This document shows positions 52,068-61,200 of a stretch of DNA of 64,000 nucleotides, one piece after another. Within the stretch, counting starts at the first letter, position 1; each line of letters begins with the position of its first letter. The stretch lies in NCBI GenBank assembly GCA_964480725.1, contig CAYZQO010000004.1, positions 62,001-126,000 of the forward strand, given 5' to 3'. The translations under genes were made by a program, and so were the position numbers. Under the pieces are notes generated by a model. That model saw only the letters and a program-made list of their open reading frames with translations, was not told where the DNA came from and did no database searches. The stretch comes from JAFGBI01 sp964480725. GTDB taxonomy: Bacteria; Myxococcota_A; Polyangia; Polyangiales; Polyangiaceae.

Positions 52068-55019
52068 ATGGCCGACCTAGACCGAGATGGAGTCCTCGCA
52101 GCGCTGCTCCAAGAGGCGAGCAGTGGCCTCCGCGGTCGCGATCTGTCGGGCCTCGACCTCTCCAAACTCGATCTGCGCGGAGCCGACCTTGGCGCCGTCC
52201 GCTGCCGCGAGTGCTCCCTGGTCGACGCCAACCTCGGCAAGGCGAACCTCGAGGAGGCGAACCTCGACGGGTCGAACCTCGAGGGCTGCTCGCTCGAGGA
52301 GGCAAACCTCGCCCGCGCCTCTCTCGTCGGCGCGAACCTTGCCCACGCCTCGCTGGTGCGAGCGAACCTCGCGGGCGCACGCCTCGACCGCGCCACCCTC
52401 CAGGAGGCCACCCTCGACGAGGCGAACCTGCGCGGCGTCGAACTGCGCGAGAGCAACCTCGCGGGGACCCGCCTGGTGCGCGCCCCGCTCGACCATGCCA
52501 CGCTCATCGGAGCTCACCTCGAGCGCGCCGACCTCACCGAGGCGGTGCTCGACAACGCCGCGCTCGTGCGCGGGGTGCTCGACGACGCCGTCCTCGTCCA
52601 CGCCCGCCTCCGCAGCGCCGACCTGCAGGGCGCGACCCTGCGCCGGGCCGACCTCGCCCACGCCGACCTCAGTCAGGCGAGCCTCGAGAAGGCCGACCTG
52701 CGCGGCGCGACGCTCCGTGACACGCGTCTGTCCGGCGCTGATCTGCGCGGCGCCGATCTGGACGGGGCCGATCTGTCCCGCTCCGATCTGCGCGGTGCGC
52801 GCGTGGACCGACACACCCGCTGGCCCCAGCACTTCTTGCCGGCGCAGGCGGGGGTGGTCCACAGCGACGACGACCAGGCCCCGGCCACGCTGACCACGAT
52901 CCGACCGGGCTCACCCTACCCCCTCGGCGCCACCTGGGACGGCCAGGGGGTCAACTTCTCCCTCTACTCCCGGCACGCGACGCGCGTGGAGCTCTGCCTC
53001 TTCGACTCCCCCGACGCGATCCATGCGTCGGCCCGGATCGACATGCCGGAGCAGACGGACGATATCTGGCACGTCTACATCCCGCACCTGATGCCGGGGC
53101 AGCTGTACGGCTACCGCGCGCACGGCCCGTACCGGCCCGAGCGAGGTCTGCGCTTCAATTCGAACAAACTGCTGGTCGACCCCTACGCGAAGGCGCTGAG
53201 CGGCGTCGTACAGTGGGACGACGCGATCTACGGCTACGACGTCCAACACCCCGACCGGGACCTGGCGATCGACACTCGGGACAGCGCGCCCTTCGTCCCA
53301 CGCTGCGTCGTCATCGACCCGACCTTCCCCTGGGAGGGCGATCGACGACCGAACACGCCGCTCCACAAGTCGATCATCTACGAGCTCCACGTCAAGGGGA
53401 TGACCCAGCTCCACCCGGGACTCCCGGAGACGATGCGCGGGACCTACTCGGCGCTCGCCACCCCCGCGGTGATCAGCCACCTGAAGTCCCTCGGCGTCAC
53501 CGCCGTGGAGCTGCTCCCCGTCCACCAGCACGTCAACGAGCACTCGCTCGTCAAGCGCGGCCTGGTCAACTACTGGGGCTACAACACTCTAGCGTACCTC
53601 GCACCCGACATCCGCTACAGCCGCCTCGGACAGCAGCACCCGGGCGAACAGGTGCGCGAATTCAAGGCGATGGTGAAGGCCCTCCACGCCGCTGGCATCG
53701 AGGTGATCCTCGACGTCGTCTACAACCACACCGCCGAGGGCGACCACCTCGGCCCGACCCTCGGGCTGCGCGGCCTCGACAACCTCACCTACTACCGCGT
53801 CGAGCCCGAGAATCCGCGCATCTACAAGGACTTCACGGGCTGCGGCAACACCCTCAACGTCCTCAGCCCCCGGACGCTGCAGCTCATCATGGATAGCCTC
53901 CGGTACTGGGTGCTGGAGATGCACGTCGATGGTTTCCGCTTCGACCTCGCCGCGGCGCTGATGCGCGGGCTGCACGACGCCGACCGCCTGAGCGCGTTCT
54001 TCGACGTGATCAGCCAGGATCCGGTCCTCTCCCAGGTCAAGCTCATCGCCGAGCCGTGGGATGTCGGACCCGGCGGCTACCACGTCGGCAAATTCCCGGT
54101 TCAGTGGTCCGAGTGGAACGGGCGATACCGCGACTCCGTGCGCCGATTCTGGCGGGGCGACGAGGCGCAAGTGGGGGAGCTCGCGTCGCGCCTGAGCGGC
54201 TCGAGCGATCTGTACGAGCACAACGGACGGCGCCCCTACGCGAGCGTCAACTTCGTGACCGCGCACGACGGCTTCACCCTGCACGATCTGGTCAGCTACG
54301 ACCACAAGCACAACGAGGCGAACGGCGAGGAGAGCCGTGACGGCGAGGATCACAACAACAGCTGGAACTGCGGGGCAGAAGGGCCTACCGACGACGCGCA
54401 AGTGCTCGCGTTGCGGGCGCGGCAGGCGCGCAACTTCATGGCGACCCTGCTGCTCTCGCAAGGAGTGCCCATGATCCTCGGCGGCGACGAGCGAGGCCGG
54501 ACGCAGCGCGGCAACAACAACGCGTACTGTCAGGACAACGAGCTCTCGTACGTCAGCTGGTCGCTCGACGACCGAAGCCGGGAGATGCTGGAGTTCACCC
54601 GGCGCCTGGTGCGGATCCGCTCCGCGCACCCGGTCCTGCGGCGGCGGCGGTTCTTCCACGGGCGGCGCGTCCACGGGGCGGACATCCGCGACATCGTCTG
54701 GCTGCGCCCGAACGGCGAGGAGATGAGCGACCACGAGTGGAGCGCCGCCTACGTGCGCAGCCTTGGCATGCTCCTCAACGGCCGGGCCATGGCCGAGTGG
54801 TCCGCGGAGGGCGAGGTCGTGCACGACGACGTGCTCCTGGTCTTCCTCAACGCGCACCACGAGGCGGTGCCGTTCGTCGTGCCCTCGTTCGGCGAGGGGA
54901 AGAGCTGGGACGTCGTCCTCGACACCGTCACCGCTGGCCCCCCCCAGCGTGGCACCATCAGCGGCGGCGAGTCCTACCCGGTCCAGGGGCGGTCGCTCGT
55001 GCTGCTGATCTGCCGCTGA
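52068..55019 (+). CDS. glgX: Pentapeptide-repeat/glycogen-debranching (GlgX) fusion
   Basis: A 983-residue single frame. Residues about 22-255 are a continuous pentapeptide-repeat region (A(D/N)LxX units such as LDLSKLDLRGADLGAV, ANLEEANLDGSNLEG, LSGADLRGADLDGADLS), expected to form a right-handed beta-helix. From about 275 to the end lies a complete GlgX-type debranching enzyme: a CBM48-like domain (PYPLGATWDGQGVNFSLYSR), then the GH13 catalytic part with GFRFDLAA (nucleophile Asp626), KLIAEPWDVG (acid Glu662) and VTAHDGFTLHDL (Asp734). The enzyme removes alpha-1,6 branches of glycogen. A plain GlgX has about 700 residues; this fusion is unusual. No frameshift is seen, so it appears to be one protein. 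Confidence 0.88.
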   Translation: MADLDRDGVLAALLQEASSGLRGRDLSGLDLSKLDLRGADLGAVRCRECSLVDANLGKANLEEANLDGSNLEGCSLEEANLARASLVGANLAHASLVRANLAGARLDRATLQEATLDEANLRGVELRESNLAGTRLVRAPLDHATLIGAHLERADLTEAVLDNAALVRGVLDDAVLVHARLRSADLQGATLRRADLAHADLSQASLEKADLRGATLRDTRLSGADLRGADLDGADLSRSDLRGARVDRHTRWPQHFLPAQAGVVHSDDDQAPATLTTIRPGSPYPLGATWDGQGVNFSLYSRHATRVELCLFDSPDAIHASARIDMPEQTDDIWHVYIPHLMPGQLYGYRAHGPYRPERGLRFNSNKLLVDPYAKALSGVVQWDDAIYGYDVQHPDRDLAIDTRDSAPFVPRCVVIDPTFPWEGDRRPNTPLHKSIIYELHVKGMTQLHPGLPETMRGTYSALATPAVISHLKSLGVTAVELLPVHQHVNEHSLVKRGLVNYWGYNTLAYLAPDIRYSRLGQQHPGEQVREFKAMVKALHAAGIEVILDVVYNHTAEGDHLGPTLGLRGLDNLTYYRVEPENPRIYKDFTGCGNTLNVLSPRTLQLIMDSLRYWVLEMHVDGFRFDLAAALMRGLHDADRLSAFFDVISQDPVLSQVKLIAEPWDVGPGGYHVGKFPVQWSEWNGRYRDSVRRFWRGDEAQVGELASRLSGSSDLYEHNGRRPYASVNFVTAHDGFTLHDLVSYDHKHNEANGEESRDGEDHNNSWNCGAEGPTDDAQVLALRARQARNFMATLLLSQGVPMILGGDERGRTQRGNNNAYCQDNELSYVSWSLDDRSREMLEFTRRLVRIRSAHPVLRRRRFFHGRRVHGADIRDIVWLRPNGEEMSDHEWSAAYVRSLGMLLNGRAMAEWSAEGEVVHDDVLLVFLNAHHEAVPFVVPSFGEGKSWDVVLDTVTAGPPQRGTISGGESYPVQGRSLVLLICR

Positions 55020-55103
55020 GCCGCCGCAGCGGTTCCCCGCGCGGCGGCGGTCCGATCGCGGGAAACTTCACCCACCCGAGCGATCCCCGCTACTCACGGC
55101 GGG

Positions 55104-56462
55104 ATGAAGCTGCGCCTGCTCGGCCGCCTGGCGCTAGTGCTCGTCGTGGGGACGCTCGGACCCGCCCGCGCCGGGACGCCCGAACGCGGCGTGCTGGTGG
55201 CGGGCGCCGCGAAGCGGCTGGGAAACCTGGCGATTGCCGGGCCCGAGGGGGCCGTCCTGGAGCTTCACGGCGGGGCCCGCCTGACGCTCGAGCCGAGCAC
55301 GGAGGTCCGCCTGCTGCCGACCACGGACGTCGAGCTGGTCGGCGGCAAGACCCGACCGGCCCACGTCGTCCTCCTGCGCTCCGGCAAGGTGGACGTCGAC
55401 TCCGCCACCGCTCGCCCAACCGGTCCCGCCGTGCTGGTGACCGTCCCCGAGCGGCTCGGCGGCATCCTGCTCGAGGGTCGCATGACCGTCCTCGCCAAGG
55501 CTCGGCGCACCGCGGTCGCGAGTCGTCGGGGGACCGTCCTCGCTGGCGCGGGGTCGCGCTGGAGCCCGCTCGGTCCCGGCCGGGTGCGCACGGTCGACCC
55601 GGCTCACCCGGTGGGGTTCGAGCGCGGCCTGCCGGAGGAGCCGCGATGGCTCACCGGCGCGCGCCTCTGGCTCACGCCGAGCGCCGCCGCAGGGGTGAGC
55701 GATCTGACCTGGACCACGGCGCGAGAGGCGCAAAGCTACCGGGTCCTGCTCCAGCGCGAGGGTGACACCCGCCCGTTCCAGGTGATGGGGTCGGCCTCGC
55801 CGGCGCTCCCGGCGCCGGTCCTGCTCCCCGCCGGCTCGTACCGAGCGACGGTGACCGGGGTGGACTCCGAGGGCCTCGTGGGCTCCCCCTCTTCCGAGCT
55901 CGGGCTCGCGGTGGTGAGCCTGAACCTGCCCCCCGGCGCGGTCCTCGAGGCGCCCGGCCGCGTCCGGCTCCACCGTGGCCAGGCGATCGGGCTCAGCGGA
56001 CCCGCGGACCTCGAGCTCACCTACGGCGCCGGAGAAACCTGGGTCAGAGCGGGCTCGCGGGTCGAGCTCTTCCGGGACGAGCCGACGCGCGTCCGCCTCC
56101 GGGTGAGGGGCGGCGAGGCCACCACGTCGCTCGACCTCGTCCCTCACCGCATGGCGGCGACCGTCACCATCGGACCGCGCCACGCGCGTTGGCCGACCAC
56201 CCCGGTCACCGTCGAGGTCCGGCTCCACGACGACCGGGGGGCGCCCGCGGCGATGTCCCCGACGCCGGAGCCACGCGTCTTCCTCGGCCCCGAGACGCTG
56301 CCGGTGACCTGGCACGCGTCGGGCGGCGTCCTCCGCACCACCGTGTCACCCCAAACGGGACCGGGACCGTGGCTCCTGCGCGTCGCGGTGACGGATCCGC
56401 ACGGACACCCGCTCGGCGAGGAGTTCTTCGCGATCGCCGCCGACGATGAGCGGCGACGATAG
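55104..56462 (+). CDS. Exported protein with FecR-like domain
   Basis: A 452-residue protein starting at ATG 55104, 84 nt after glgX. A signal peptide (MKLRLLGRLALVLVVGTLGP) leads to a FecR-like beta domain (about 30-180: VLELHGGARLTLEPSTEVRL, VVLLRSGKVDVDSATARP, MTVLAKARRTAVASRRGT, PVGFE end), then two or three Ig/Fn-like beta sandwich units (WTTAREAQSYRVLLQREGDT, LLPAGSYRATVTGVDSEG; AATVTIGPRHARWPTTPVTV). Myxobacterial proteins of this kind are exported. The function is unknown, and a link to the debranching enzyme is only positional. Confidence 0.68.
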   Translation: MKLRLLGRLALVLVVGTLGPARAGTPERGVLVAGAAKRLGNLAIAGPEGAVLELHGGARLTLEPSTEVRLLPTTDVELVGGKTRPAHVVLLRSGKVDVDSATARPTGPAVLVTVPERLGGILLEGRMTVLAKARRTAVASRRGTVLAGAGSRWSPLGPGRVRTVDPAHPVGFERGLPEEPRWLTGARLWLTPSAAAGVSDLTWTTAREAQSYRVLLQREGDTRPFQVMGSASPALPAPVLLPAGSYRATVTGVDSEGLVGSPSSELGLAVVSLNLPPGAVLEAPGRVRLHRGQAIGLSGPADLELTYGAGETWVRAGSRVELFRDEPTRVRLRVRGGEATTSLDLVPHRMAATVTIGPRHARWPTTPVTVEVRLHDDRGAPAAMSPTPEPRVFLGPETLPVTWHASGGVLRTTVSPQTGPGPWLLRVAVTDPHGHPLGEEFFAIAADDERRR

Positions 56463-56492
56463 GCCCCGTCCTCGAGCCCTCGTGAGGTCCCC

Positions 56493-56837
56493 TTGTCCGA
56501 GCCTTCCACGCCCCGACTCGTCTACGTGACGGCGCCCGACCGCGACGAGGCGCTGCGCATCGGGCGCGCGCTGGTCGAACGGCGCCTGGCCGCCTGCGCC
56601 AACGTGCTCGACGGTATGAGCTCGATCTACTGGTGGCAGGGCGCGGTCGAGACCGCGGAGGAGGCCGTACTGATCGCCAAGACCTCGGCCGCCCGCCTGC
56701 CGGCGCTGATCGAGGCGGTCCGGTCGCTCCACGGCTACTCTTGCCCCTGCGTCGTGGCGCTCCCCATCGTCGACGGCAATCCCGACTTCCTCGCGTGGAT
56801 CGAGCGGGAGGTCACCCCGGAGGCGCCCGCCGGTTGA
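56493..56837 (+). CDS. cutA: CutA1 divalent-cation tolerance protein
   Basis: A 114-residue protein, the usual length of CutA1, which forms very stable trimers and binds copper and other divalent ions. Seen: PRLVYVTAPDRDEALRIGRA, LVERRLAACANVLDGMSSIY, WWQGAVETAEEAVLIAKT and LHGYSCPCVVALPIVDGNPD, ending FLAWIEREV. The start is TTG 56493, since no ATG fits the family N-terminus. It follows the FecR-like gene by 30 nt in the same direction. Confidence 0.94.
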   Translation: MSEPSTPRLVYVTAPDRDEALRIGRALVERRLAACANVLDGMSSIYWWQGAVETAEEAVLIAKTSAARLPALIEAVRSLHGYSCPCVVALPIVDGNPDFLAWIEREVTPEAPAG

Positions 56838-56897
56838 GGCGCACCGCCGGCGCGCGCGGCGCGGCCTTACTACCGCGCCTCCAGGCCCCGCGCGACG

Positions 56898-58079
56898 CTA
56901 CGGGCAGCCGCACTTGTCGGCGGCCAGGACGCTACCGTCGCCCGTCGCCTGGTGCTTGGCCGCGCCCCACTCGCCGAAATACGCCCGTGTGGCGTCCACG
57001 GCGACGCCGACGTAGCAGAGCCCGCCGCGGGCTATCTCGGTCCCGCTACCGCCAGTGCGTGGGATCCGGAGCACCGCAGCCTCGCCGGCCACGCCGGGGC
57101 AGGTCCCGACGTAGAAGCTATCGGCGTCGACGCCCATCGAGCCGAAGGGGTGCGCGTGGGAGGTGATCTCCTGGACCGCGCCGCCCGCCTTGGGGATCCG
57201 CAGGATCGCGCCCCGCGGCCCCGTCGTCCCCTCGGGCCAGTCGACGGGCAGGAACACCTCGTCCCCGATGACGATCACCCGCTCAGGCAGCCCCGGAATT
57301 TCTGGCACCAGGATCTCCGCGTCCCCGCCGGCCTTGGGCACCCGCGAGAGCGCGAGGAGCGATCCGGCGCGGTCCACCCAGTACAGGTGCGTGGCGTCCA
57401 CGGCCACGTGCGTCGGCGATGAGGCCAAAGCGAGGTTCTGCGCCGCGCCACCCGCCTTGGGCACCCGCGCCACCGCGCCGTTGCTCTGCCCAAGGGAGAA
57501 GTACACGTGCGTCTCGTCGAGCGTGACGACGACCGCACCCGCGTCCGTCAGGTACTCGGGCGCGCCCCCGCCGACTGGCACCCGCGCCACCCCGCGCCCG
57601 AGATCGGCGAGGTAGACATGCGTCGCGTCGACCGCGATGGAAATGAGGCTGCCGCCGTCGAGGGCGGTCACCACCTCCGGCGCTCCGTCCGGGAGGCGCA
57701 CGCGCAGCACGGAATTGGCATCGCGGTTGGTGCCAGACTCGGCGGCCAGCGTGTTGCGCCAGTAGAGGTAGCCGTCGCGCACCTGGAAGGTGCCAGGCGA
57801 GGGGATCCCCGAGTCGAGGACGGTCGGGTTGCAGGGCGTGCTGGTGGCCGGGCAGGTCACCGCCGGCGGGAGGCTCACGCTGGACCCGCCCCCCGTCGCG
57901 CTGCCTCCGCCGCTCCCACCCGTTACCGTGCCGACCCCGCCGCTGCCGCCCGCCGCCGCTCCGCCCCCGCCACTCCCTGCGGGCACGGCCGGGGCCCCAC
58001 CGTCGGGGTCGCCGCAGCCCGCGACCGCCAGCCCCAACCCCAGCCCCAGCCCCCTGATCCACGGGAACGACGTGCGCAT
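56898..58079 (-). CDS. Propeller-type lipoprotein with Gly/Ser/Thr linker
   Basis: A 393-residue protein from ATG 58077-58079. The signal peptide ends in a VAGC lipobox (residue 22), followed by a Gly/Ser/Thr linker of about 45 residues. Six or so repeats of a 45-50 residue unit follow with I/VAVDATHVY(L/F/W) or VALD strands and (R)VPKAGG hairpins: ISIAVDATHVYLADLGRGVA, VVTLDETHVYFSLGQSNGAV, THVAVDATHLYWVDRAGSLL, SMGVDADSFYVGTCPGVAGE. This is a beta-propeller pattern common in myxobacterial exported proteins (DUF5050-like). Ligand unknown. It converges with cutA. Confidence 0.78.
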   Translation of the reverse strand: MRTSFPWIRGLGLGLGLAVAGCGDPDGGAPAVPAGSGGGGAAAGGSGGVGTVTGGSGGGSATGGGSSVSLPPAVTCPATSTPCNPTVLDSGIPSPGTFQVRDGYLYWRNTLAAESGTNRDANSVLRVRLPDGAPEVVTALDGGSLISIAVDATHVYLADLGRGVARVPVGGGAPEYLTDAGAVVVTLDETHVYFSLGQSNGAVARVPKAGGAAQNLALASSPTHVAVDATHLYWVDRAGSLLALSRVPKAGGDAEILVPEIPGLPERVIVIGDEVFLPVDWPEGTTGPRGAILRIPKAGGAVQEITSHAHPFGSMGVDADSFYVGTCPGVAGEAAVLRIPRTGGSGTEIARGGLCYVGVAVDATRAYFGEWGAAKHQATGDGSVLAADKCGCP

Positions 58080-58266
58080 CTTGCGGGACCAGGGTGACGC
58101 CCAGCGCGCCCTCGCGCAACCAGGTCGCGAGCGAGCGGCGACCGGCGCGGCGGCCCGGCGAGCAGACCGACCTTCCGCCTCGGATCGCTGTGACCTGGCT
58201 TGCCCCCGAAGGCGGCGTGCGAAAGAGTGGGGCTCCGCGTCGGCCCGCTGCCGCGCGTCCGAGTCG

Positions 58267-61200
58267 ATGCTCATCCTTCGCGGCGCCCCTGCCCTCTCCC
58301 CCTTCCGCCTGACCCGGCTGCTCGCGCGCCTGCAGGCGATCGTCCCTGCAGTCGAGGCGGTGCACGCCGCGCACGTTCACTTCGTCTCCGTGCGGCGCGA
58401 TCTGACACCGCCCGAGAGTGGGGTGCTCGAGGGCCTGCTCGAGCCGCCCCCGGGCTCAGCGCCCTCGCCCGGCCTGCTCCGCCTGGTCGTCCCGCGCCCA
58501 GGCACCATCTCGCCCTGGTCCTCGAAGGCCACCGACATCGCCCGCACCTGCGGGCTCGACGCGGTGGAGCGGATCGAGCGCGGCACCGCCTACGCGCTCG
58601 AGCTGAACGGCGAGCAGCCCCTCGACGCGGCCGCGCGCCTGGCGCTCGATCGGGAGCTTCACGATCGGATGACGCAGGCCGTGCTCGATCGCCTCGAGGA
58701 AGCGGAGCGGCTCTTCGCGCGCGGCGCGCCGCGGCCCCTCCGGCGGATCGGGGTCCTCGCCGGTGGTCGCGCCGCCCTGACCGCGGCCAACGTCGAGCTC
58801 GGCCTCGCCCTCGCCGACGACGAGATCGACTACCTGCTGGCCGCCTTCCAGGAGCTCGGCCGGGATCCCACCGACACCGAGCTGATGATGTTCGCCCAGG
58901 CGAACAGCGAGCATTGCCGGCACAAGATCTTCCGCGCCCGCTTCGTCATCGACGGCGTACCGCAGGGCCACACCCTGTTCGACATGATCCAGAACACGTA
59001 CGCCGTGGAGTCGACCGGCGTGCTCGGCGCCTACCGCGACAACGCCGCCGTGATGGAGGGCTTCGAGGGCGCGCGCTTCTTCCCGGATCCCGAGACGGGC
59101 GAGTACGTCCGTCACCGGGAGCCGATCCACGTCCAGATCAAGGTGGAGACGCANNNNNNNNNNTTCCGCTACCACGACGAGGAAACCCACATCCTCGCCA
59201 AGGTCGAGACCCATAACCACCCGACTGCGATCTCGCCCTTCCCCGGCGCCGCGACGGGTGCCGGCGGCGAGATCCGCGACGAGGGGGCCACCGGTCGCGG
59301 CGCCAAGCCCAAGGCGGGACTCACCGGTTTCTCGGTGTCGAACCTCCACCTGCCGGGGCTCGAGCGCCCCTGGGAGGCGAGCCCCATCGGTAAGCCAGAC
59401 CGGATCGTGAGCGCGCTCGAGATCATGATCGACGGCCCCCTCGGCGGCGCCGCCTTCAACAACGAGTTCGGCCGCCCCAACCTCGCCGGCTACTTCCGCA
59501 CCTACGAGCAGCGGGTGACGACGACCGCGGGCGAGGAGGTCCGTGGGTACCACAAGCCGATCATGATCGCTGGCGGCTTCGGCGCCGTGCGTCCGGCGCA
59601 CGTCGAGAAGCTGCCGATCCCGCCCGGCGCGCCGCTCCTGGTCCTCGGCGGGCCGGCGATGCTCATCGGCCTCGGCGGCGGCGCGGCCTCGTCGATGGCC
59701 CAGGGAGCGAGCTCGTCCGACCTCGATTTCGCCTCGGTGCAGCGCGACAACCCGGAGATGCAGCGCCGCTGCCAGGAGGTGATCGATCGCGCCAACGCCC
59801 TCGGTGAGTCATCCCCGATCCTGTCCATCCACGACGTCGGCGCGGGTGGCCTGTCGAACGCCCTGCCCGAGCTCGTCCACGACAGCGATCGGGGGGCGAC
59901 CTTCGAGCTCCGGGCCATCCCCAGCGCCGAGCCCGAGCTGTCACCGCTCGAGATCTGGTCGAACGAGGCCCAGGAGCGCTACGTCGCGGCGATCGTCCCC
60001 GAACGGCTGCCGCGTTTCCTCGCCATCGCGGCCCGGGAGCGGTGCCCGGTCGCCGTGGTCGGCGAGGCCACCGCCGAGGAGCGGCTGCGGCTCACGGACC
60101 GTGACCTCACCGACACCCCGATCGATCTGCCGGTCGACGTCCTCTTCGGCAAGCCTCCCCGCATGACCCGAGACGTGACCACGCGCCCGCCCGCCCGCGC
60201 GCCGCTGCGGCTCGAGGGCGTCGAGCTGCGCGAGGCGGCCGAGCGCGTGCTGCGCCTGCCGGCGGTCGGCGACAAGACCTTCCTGGTCACCATTGGCGAT
60301 CGCACGGTGACCGGACTGGTGGCGCGAGATCAGATGGTCGGCAGGTGGCAGGTGCCCGTCGCCGACGCGGCGGTCACGCTCGCGGACTACGACGGGTTCT
60401 GCGGCGAGGCGATGACGATGGGTGAGCGCGCCCCGGTTGCCCTGCTCGACGCGGCCGCGAGCGCCCGCATGGCCGTCGGGGAGGCCCTGACCAACCTCGC
60501 CTCCGTAGCGGTCGAGGGGCTCGAACGGGTGAAGCTCAGTGCCAACTGGATGGCGGCCGCCGGCCACCCCGGTGAGGACGCCGCGCTCTACGCGGCGGTC
60601 CGCGCCGTGGGGCTCGAGCTCGGTCCCGCGCTCCGGCTCACCATCCCCGTCGGCAAGGACAGCCTGAGCATGCGCACGGTGTGGGACGGCGGACGGCGGA
60701 GCGTCGTCGCCCCCCTGTCGCTCGTCGTCACCGCCTTCGCGCGGGTGCCCGACGCGCGTCGGGTCTGCACGCCGGAGCTGGTCACGAACGGCGAGGCCAC
60801 AGCGCTCCTTCTCGTCGACCTCGGCGCCGGACAGAACCGCCTCGGCGCCTCGGCGCTCGCGCAGGTGTACTCGGCGGTCGGCGATACCCCCCCCGACGTG
60901 GACGACCCCGCGCTCCTCGGCGGCACCTTCGCCGCCATCCAGGCGCTCCACGCCGCGGGGCTGCTGCTCGCGTACCACGATCGCAGCGACGGCGGCCTCT
61001 TCGTGACCGCCTGCGAGATGGCCTTCGCCAGCGGCATCGGGCTCGAGATCGAGCTCGACGGCCTCGGTGGGGACACGCTCGCCGCCCTGTTCTCCGAGGA
61101 GCTCGGGGCGCTGCTGCAGGTCCGCGCGGGCGACGTCGAGGCGGTGCTCGAGCGGCTCGAAGCACACGGCCTCGCCCGCGGTCGTCACTGCCGGCGGGTG

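Noticed and set aside
57790..58266. N-terminal extension of the purL frame
   Set aside because: It is antisense to the start of the propeller lipoprotein, is proline-rich and has no PurL homology; ATG 58267 gives the family N-terminus.
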